Source: Streptomyces sp. JH34
GTDB taxonomy: Bacteria; Actinomycetota; Actinomycetes; Streptomycetales; Streptomycetaceae
NCBI RefSeq assembly: GCF_029428875.1
Contig: NZ_JAJSOO010000001.1
Coordinates: 4,774,001-4,838,000, forward strand
DNA: 64,000 nt
Direction of reading: 5' to 3'
Below, one piece after another: positions 59,268 to 64,000 of this stretch. The notes beneath the pieces were generated by a model. That model did not search any database, had not been told where the DNA came from, and saw only the letters and a program-made list of their open reading frames with translations. The position numbers and the translations under genes were made by a program. The stretch's first letter is position 1. Each line of letters starts with the position of its first letter.

Positions 59268-60752
59268 ATGCGCAAGGCGCTCAGGGGCGTTCTGTCGCTC
59301 GCGGTGCTCATAGGCACAGTGAGTGCGACCGGGGCCTCGGCCGGTGCGGCTACCGCCGCGGAACCGGCCGCGAAGCGGAGCAGCGGCTACAGCAGCAGCA
59401 GCGAGAGCAGCAGCGAGGACATCAAGGACCGGATCCTGGCCATCCCGGGGATGAGCCTGATCGAGGAGAAGCCGTATCCCGGTTACCGGTACTTCGTCCT
59501 GAACTACACCCAGCCGGTCGACCACAAGAACCCGTCGAAGGGCACCTTCCAGCAGCGCGTCACCCTGCTGCACAAGGACACGACCCGGCCCACGGTCTTC
59601 TTCACCAGCGGCTACAACGTCTCGACCAACCCGAGCCGCAGCGAGCCGACGCAGATCATCGACGGCAACCAGGTGTCCCTGGAGTACCGGTTCTTCACCC
59701 CGTCCCGCCCGGCACCCGCCGACTGGTCGAAGCTGGACATCTGGCAGGCCGCCAGCGACCAGCACCGGGTCTTCAAGGCGCTGAAGGAGATCTACTCCAA
59801 GAACTGGCTCACCACCGGCGGCTCCAAGGGCGGCATGACCGCCACCTACTTCGAGCGCTTCTACCCGAAGGACATGGACGGCGTCGTCGCCTATGTCGCC
59901 CCCAACGACGTGGTGAACGACGAGGATTCGGCGTACGACCGGTTCTTCGCCCGCGTCGGCACCAAGGAGTGCCGGGACCGGCTGAGCGGGGTCCAGCGCG
60001 AGGCCCTCGTCCGCCGGGAACCGCTGGAGGAGAAGTTCGCGGCCTACGCCGCCGAGAACGGCCTCACCTTCGACACCGTCGGCACGCTGGACAAGGCGTA
60101 CGAGGCCGTCGTCATGGACTACGTCTGGGCGTTCTGGCAGTACAGCCTCCTCGCCGACTGCGCGTCCGTCCCGGCGGACGCGAAGAACGCCACCGACCAG
60201 GAGATCTGGGACTCCGTCGACGGCATCTCGGGCTTCTCCGCCTACGCCGACCAGGGCCTGGCGACGTACACGCCGTACTACTACCAGGCCGGCACCCAGC
60301 TCGGCTCGCCCGACATCCAGCAGCCCTGGCTCGGCAACCTCAGCCGCTACGGCTACCAGCCGCCGCGCTCCTTCGTGCCGCGCTCCATCCCGATGAAGTT
60401 CCAGCACTCGGCCATGCGTGACGTGGACAACTGGGTCAGGAACGACGCCCGGCACATGATGTACGTCTACGGCGAGAACGACCCGTGGGGTGCTGAGCCC
60501 TTCCGCCTCGGCAAGGGCGCCAGGGACAGCTACGTCTACACCGTGCCCGGCGGCAACCACGGCTCCAAGGTCGCCGGCCTCGTGGCCGACGAGAAGGCGA
60601 AGGCCACCGCGGCCATCCTGCGCTGGGCCGGGGTCGCGCCCGCGGCCGTCGAGGCCGACCCGGCGAAGGCGAAGCCCCTCGCGAAGTTCGACGCCCGCCT
60701 CGACAAGCGGGACGACGAACTCCAGCGGGACCGGGGCACGCTGAGGCCGTAA
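59268..60752 (+). CDS. Secreted tripeptidyl aminopeptidase, family S37
   Basis: The 494-residue exoenzyme cleaves tripeptides from the N-terminus of peptides. It has a Sec signal peptide (RKALRGVLSLAVLIGTVSAT), a Ser-rich propeptide stretch, and an S37 (PS-10) domain: PGYRYFVLNYTQPVDH, the nucleophile in GGSKGG (Ser186), MMYVYGENDPWGAEPF with the Asp, and GGNHGSKVAGL with the His. Related Streptomyces enzymes (for example from S. mobaraensis) act on proline-containing substrates. The ATG has a GGGGAGGG site. The gene ends in a strong hairpin shared with the next, convergent gene. Confidence 0.9.
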   Translation: MRKALRGVLSLAVLIGTVSATGASAGAATAAEPAAKRSSGYSSSSESSSEDIKDRILAIPGMSLIEEKPYPGYRYFVLNYTQPVDHKNPSKGTFQQRVTLLHKDTTRPTVFFTSGYNVSTNPSRSEPTQIIDGNQVSLEYRFFTPSRPAPADWSKLDIWQAASDQHRVFKALKEIYSKNWLTTGGSKGGMTATYFERFYPKDMDGVVAYVAPNDVVNDEDSAYDRFFARVGTKECRDRLSGVQREALVRREPLEEKFAAYAAENGLTFDTVGTLDKAYEAVVMDYVWAFWQYSLLADCASVPADAKNATDQEIWDSVDGISGFSAYADQGLATYTPYYYQAGTQLGSPDIQQPWLGNLSRYGYQPPRSFVPRSIPMKFQHSAMRDVDNWVRNDARHMMYVYGENDPWGAEPFRLGKGARDSYVYTVPGGNHGSKVAGLVADEKAKATAAILRWAGVAPAAVEADPAKAKPLAKFDARLDKRDDELQRDRGTLRP

Positions 60753-60772
60753 CGCCGACGCTCCGCCACGAA

Positions 60773-60821
60773 GTGGGCTGTGTCCGCCGGGTGTCGATCA
60801 CACCCGGTGGGCACAGCCCAC
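60773..60821. terminator. Convergent terminator between S37 peptidase and lipoprotein genes
   Basis: A long inverted repeat GTGGGCTGTG and GCCGGGTGT with their complements spans 49 bases, with the lipoprotein gene's stop codon inside its loop. It lies 20 bases past the peptidase stop and can stop transcription from both sides. Confidence 0.8.
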
Positions 60822-61418
60822 CGGTCCGTCCCCGCCCAGCCGCACGTACAGATCCGTCGTGCCGGGGCACAGGGCGCGTCGTGCCACGGCCGATCCGATC
60901 TCGAACTCCGGCGGGTGCTCTCCCGATCCGTCGCAGGCGGTCTCCCTGACCTCGCCGTCGTGGAAGCCGTGGACGCAGTCCCCGACGACGGTGAGCGGGC
61001 CGCCGCCCTGTCCCGGATCACCCGGGTGCGGGGCTTCCAGGTTGCGCATGCACGCGTATCCGCGCGGCGCGGAGGGGCCGCCCGCCGAGATGTGCAGGAC
61101 GAAGTCGGTCGGGCGCGGACAGGCGGGCCCGTCCGACGGGGTACCGGTGTACCGGGCCAGCACGCGCGCCGCCGCCTTCTCGCTGCCGCACGACACCTCG
61201 CGGAACGCCTCTCCGCGCGAACTGCACTCGGCCGGCCCCAGGAACTCCGGCCCCTGGCCCGGGAGCGCCGTGCCGCCGCCGAGCGGACTCCCGGCGGGCG
61301 TCCCCGGCGTACCGACGCCCGGTGTGCCCGTCACCGACTGCCGGCAGCCGCCCAGGACGAGCACCGCGACGAGCGGCAGGAGGACGCACGACACCCCCGC
61401 GAGACGGCGCTCTCCCAT
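60798..61418 (-). CDS. Secreted lipoprotein, unknown
   Basis: The 206-residue protein starts MGERRLAGVSCVLLPLVAV and has a lipobox LGGC, then a Gly/Pro/Thr-rich linker (GTPGVGTPGTPAG). The mature domain carries several paired cysteines (ECSSRG, SCGSEK, ACPRP, YACMRN, DCVHGF, TACDGS, LCPG, GCAHR), so it is an extracytoplasmic disulphide-rich protein. No family is recognised. It is downstream of the GH3 hexosaminidase gene on the same strand with about 120 bp between, including a hairpin, so it probably has its own promoter. Confidence 0.7.
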   Translation of the reverse strand: MGERRLAGVSCVLLPLVAVLVLGGCRQSVTGTPGVGTPGTPAGSPLGGGTALPGQGPEFLGPAECSSRGEAFREVSCGSEKAAARVLARYTGTPSDGPACPRPTDFVLHISAGGPSAPRGYACMRNLEAPHPGDPGQGGGPLTVVGDCVHGFHDGEVRETACDGSGEHPPEFEIGSAVARRALCPGTTDLYVRLGGDGPVGCAHRV

Positions 61419-61450
61419 GGACGACGACCCCCCTGTACGCCCACACGGAC

Positions 61451-61495
61451 GTGCACCCAGCGTGGCCCGCCGGAGCGGGCGCACGCCAGGTGCAC
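61451..61495 (+). terminator. Imperfect hairpin upstream of the lipoprotein gene
   Basis: GTGCACC at 61451-61457 pairs with GGTGCAC at 61489-61495, with a partial inner stem GCCCG/CGGGC. On the plus strand it is followed by GGGGG and TTTT. It lies between the GH3 gene and the lipoprotein gene, both on the minus strand, so it may be a processing or regulatory structure rather than a terminator. Confidence 0.35.
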
Positions 61496-61538
61496 AGGGG
61501 GTTTTCAGCTCATCGGGTGGTTCTGGTGTGAGGGCGGG

Positions 61539-63362
61539 CTACCTTCGGTACGACAGTCCGTGGCCGACGGGGTACAGCGTCTGTGCGGGGGCGTCCGCCC
61601 GTTGCACCGGCACCGGCAGCCTGCCCTCCGGCCGGGCCCTCCCCGCGATCACCCGGGCGGCGGCCCGCAGTTCGACGTCCGTCCAGGAGTACGCGGCGAG
61701 GCTCGCCGCGTAGCCCGTTCCGGCCAGCTGGGCGATGTCGTACGGATTGCGGATCGCGACCGTGATCACCGGGACGCCGGTGGCCGCGAGGGCGCTGACC
61801 AGGGTCCGCTGCGAACTGGTCGCCGACACGTTGTACGTGCCGACGATCACCGCGTCCTTGCCCCGGGCCGCTGACACCGCCTCGGCGATCTTCGCCTGGG
61901 TGGGTGCCGTGCCGGTGGACAGCGCGGTCGCCGTGAACCCCAGCTCCTGGAAGGCCCCGGCGAGCGTGGTGGTCGGAGGGCCGGTCGTGCCGGAGGGCGA
62001 GGCCGGGTCGGCGCCGACCACCAGGAGGTTCTTGTGGGACCGGCGGGACAGGGGCAGCAGCGCACCGTCGTCGGCCAGCAGCGTGGTCGTCCGCCCGGCG
62101 ATCCGGTCGGCGGCGGCGAGGTGCGACGGGACGCCCACGGTGCGGTCGACACCCCGGTGGGTGACGTACGGGTCGCGGAACAGCCCCAGCTTCGTCTTCA
62201 GCCGCAGGATGCGCAGAATCGATTCCTCGATGCGGGCCTCGCTGATCTCGCCGCTCCTCACGGCGTCCAGCACGGCGTTCCAGGCCACCTTGAGGTCCGG
62301 CGGGTTGAGCAGCTGGTCGACGCCCGCCAGCAGCGCGAGGACGGGCACGCGCTCGTCGCCGTACTTCGTGCGGACGCCCTCCATGCCCAGGGCGTCGGTG
62401 ACCACCACGCCGTCGTAACCGAGCTCCTCGCGCAGGATGCCGGTGAGGATCGGGTGCGACAGGGTGGCGGGGTCCTCCGACGGGTCCAGTGCGGGCACCA
62501 CGATGTGGGCCGTCATGATCGAGTCGATGCCCGCCGCCACGGCCGCCCGGAACGGCGGGGCGTCCAGCTCGGCCCACTGCTCCCGGGTGTGATGGATGAC
62601 GGGCAGACCGGTGTGGCTGTCGGTGCTGGTGTCACCGTGCCCCGGGAAGTGCTTCGCGGTGGAGGCGATACCGGAGCTCTGGTACCCCTTCACCTGCGCG
62701 GCGACCATCCCGGCGACCGACTCCGGTTCGGAGCCGAAGGAGCGCACGCCGATGACAGGGTTGGCCGGGTTGACGTTGACGTCCGCGTCCGGCGCGTAGT
62801 TCTGGTTGATGCCGAGCGCCGCCAGCTCGGCCCCGGCGATCCGGCCCGCCGTGCGGGCGTCGGAGCGTGAACCGCCCGCGCCCAGGGCCATCGCCCCCGG
62901 CAGCAGCGTCGCCGGTTCACCGACCCGGCACACGATGCCGTGCTCCTGGTCGGTGGAGACGAGGAGCGGCAGCGGGGTGCGTCCGGCCAGCCCCGCCCGC
63001 TGGATGCCGTTGGAGAGGTCGGCGATCTGGTGCGGGTCGCGGGTGTTGTGGGCCCAGGCGAAGTAGATGATCCCGCCGACGTGGTACGTCGAGATCAGCT
63101 CGGCGGCGTCCCGGACCCCGATCTCGGCGAGGTTGGCGTCGATGTCCGCCTGGTCGGGCTCGGTGGCGGAGTGCCCGTACACCCGCATCACGAAGAGCTG
63201 GCCGACCTTCTCCTCCAGGCTCATCCGGGCGATGAGCCGCTTGAGACGGCTGTCCGTGGAGGTGGCGGAGGCGGCTGCCTGCGCGGTGCCGGGAAGAGCG
63301 GCGACGCCGGTCGCCGCAGCCGTGGCGGTGAGGAGAGTGCGTCTGGAGGTGCGGTGGTGCAC
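61539..63362 (-). CDS. Secreted GH3 beta-N-acetylhexosaminidase
   Basis: The 607-residue enzyme releases GlcNAc from chitin or cell-wall fragments. It has a twin-arginine-like signal (MHHRTSRRTLLTATAAATG), then the GH3 barrel: LLVSTDQEHGIVCRVG, QNYAPDADVNVNPANPVIG, and the NagZ-type KHFPGHGDTSTDSHTGLP loop with the His/Asp acid-base dyad, plus VVVTDALGME with the nucleophile Asp. A C-terminal alpha/beta sandwich follows (NLLVVGADPAS), longer than in simple NagZ. The GTG start at 63362 has a GAAGGGG site. It is likely linked to chitin or peptidoglycan turnover. Confidence 0.9.
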   Translation of the reverse strand: MHHRTSRRTLLTATAAATGVAALPGTAQAAASATSTDSRLKRLIARMSLEEKVGQLFVMRVYGHSATEPDQADIDANLAEIGVRDAAELISTYHVGGIIYFAWAHNTRDPHQIADLSNGIQRAGLAGRTPLPLLVSTDQEHGIVCRVGEPATLLPGAMALGAGGSRSDARTAGRIAGAELAALGINQNYAPDADVNVNPANPVIGVRSFGSEPESVAGMVAAQVKGYQSSGIASTAKHFPGHGDTSTDSHTGLPVIHHTREQWAELDAPPFRAAVAAGIDSIMTAHIVVPALDPSEDPATLSHPILTGILREELGYDGVVVTDALGMEGVRTKYGDERVPVLALLAGVDQLLNPPDLKVAWNAVLDAVRSGEISEARIEESILRILRLKTKLGLFRDPYVTHRGVDRTVGVPSHLAAADRIAGRTTTLLADDGALLPLSRRSHKNLLVVGADPASPSGTTGPPTTTLAGAFQELGFTATALSTGTAPTQAKIAEAVSAARGKDAVIVGTYNVSATSSQRTLVSALAATGVPVITVAIRNPYDIAQLAGTGYAASLAAYSWTDVELRAAARVIAGRARPEGRLPVPVQRADAPAQTLYPVGHGLSYRR

Positions 63363-63559
63363 GTGAGCCCCTTCCGGTACTGAAAGAAACTTCCAAGAAG
63401 GTACGGATATATGGAAAGTAACTACCAGTCAAGGGGGTGACCCGAGAACGGTGTGGCACCCGGACGGGTGAGCGGTGCCCGGGAAGGGGTGCGGGCCGGG
63501 CCCGCGCCGCCCCGCCGTCGCGCCACCCCTGCCGGAGGTCCGGAAGGCAGCCGTCTGAC
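63363..63559. other. Promoter region of the GH3 gene
   Basis: About 200 bp with an unusually AT-rich stretch around 63380-63425 (GATATATGGAAAGTAAC on the minus strand), which probably contains the GH3 promoter. No other feature is supported. Confidence 0.45.
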
Positions 63560-64000
63560 CTACTGCTTCGGCGCGCCCAGCCGCAGGAGGTGCTCCCGTC
63601 CCGCCGCCAGCAGCTCCGGCAGCCCGGCGGCCTCGGGGTACCACCGCTTCTCGTACTCCCAGCAGACCCAGTCGTCCTGGTCCAGGGCGTCCAGGCACGC
63701 CTTCAGCGGCAGCACCCCCGCACCGAGGGCGAGCGGCGTGGTGTCCTCGGCGGACGCGATGTCCTTCACCTGTACGTATCCCAGGTGCGGGGCCAGCACC
63801 GCGTGGCTGGCCACGGGTTCCTCGCCGGCCAGCCAGGTGTGCATGACGTCCCAGATCGCGCCGATCTGCCCGTGCCCGACCGTGCCCACCACCCGCGCGA
63901 CGTCGGCCCCGGCCCGGTGCGAGTCATGGGTCTCCAGCAGGATCCGTACGCCCAGGTCGGCGGCGTGCGGAGCGGCGGCCCCCAGCCGGCGGGCGGCGGT
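63560..64000 (-). CDS. Sugar phosphate isomerase/epimerase (5' end missing)
   Basis: This gene runs past the window's right edge, so its N-terminus is missing. The visible 146 residues are the end of a xylose-isomerase-like TIM barrel (AP endonuclease family 2): LGVRILLETHDSHRAGADVARVV, GAIWDVMHTWL, LGYVQVKDIASAEDTTPLALGAG, then DDWVCWEYEKRWYPEA near the C-terminus, where the metal-binding Glu, Asp, His and Glu of the family fall. Such proteins isomerise or epimerise sugars, inositols or related compounds in the cytoplasm. It lies next to a hexosaminidase; its substrate is unknown. Confidence 0.8.
   Translation of the reverse strand, partial: TAARRLGAAAPHAADLGVRILLETHDSHRAGADVARVVGTVGHGQIGAIWDVMHTWLAGEEPVASHAVLAPHLGYVQVKDIASAEDTTPLALGAGVLPLKACLDALDQDDWVCWEYEKRWYPEAAGLPELLAAGREHLLRLGAPKQ

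Overview
The window is a stretch of a Streptomyces chromosome. GC content and third-position GC bias are very high, GTG and TTG starts with GTGA/ATGA stop-start overlaps are common, and several loci are diagnostic for the genus: adpA with a TTA codon followed directly by orn, a desABCD/desEF desferrioxamine locus with DmdR-type iron boxes, WhiJ-like HTH/DUF397 pairs and an S37 tripeptidyl aminopeptidase. From memory, the order orn-adpA-glmS-des-acdH-hmgL-acc matches the S. coelicolor SCO2793 to SCO2775 region.

Layout. 0-4.3 kb: the right end of a probable integrative element. It carries the end of drmA and a complete drmB of the DISARM anti-phage system, then a tyrosine integrase lying against the 3' end of tRNA-His. 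4.4-7.7 kb: orn, adpA and a universal stress protein. 7.7-9.9 kb: glmS and a small partner gene. 10-16.9 kb: desferrioxamine biosynthesis (desABCD) and uptake (desE, desF) with two iron boxes. 17-23.5 kb: a leucine/branched acyl-CoA catabolic operon (acyl-CoA dehydrogenase, HMG-CoA lyase, biotin-dependent carboxylase alpha and beta) facing a TetR regulator across a two-site operator. 24.5-25.7 kb: a decay zone with two head-truncated pseudogenes. 25.7-31 kb: an AraC regulator with a possible leader peptide, a CDF cation exporter, TesB thioesterase and an acyl-CoA dehydrogenase. 31-41 kb: Gls24 and I36 inhibitor genes, then a sugar-utilisation cluster (GH3, GH5, LacI, two permeases, binding protein) with a LacI operator. 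41-44.7 kb: a VapBC-like pair, a P-loop kinase, a WhiJ-like regulator/DUF397 pair with its operator, small genes and RidA. 44.8-48.2 kb: a AAA ATPase/TPR membrane protein pair and an unknown gene. 48.4-54.2 kb: PucR regulator, sodium:solute symporter, ureohydrolase and ThDP enzyme. 54.3-64 kb: a small Cas8c-C-terminus-like gene, a fused ABC exporter, secreted proteins, S37 peptidase, lipoprotein, a GH3 hexosaminidase and a truncated sugar isomerase.

How the parts relate. The des genes make and recover desferrioxamine under iron control. The acyl-CoA genes form a leucine/isovalerate route under TetR control. The GH3/GH5 cluster has no ATPase of its own and probably borrows the shared MsiK. The points most worth follow-up are the drmC-less DISARM end beside the integrase, the TTA-containing leader ORF coupled to the AraC gene, the ureohydrolase/ThDP enzyme pair, the AAA/TPR pair and the orphan Cas8c-like gene. 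No CRISPR array, rRNA gene or complete insertion sequence was seen.
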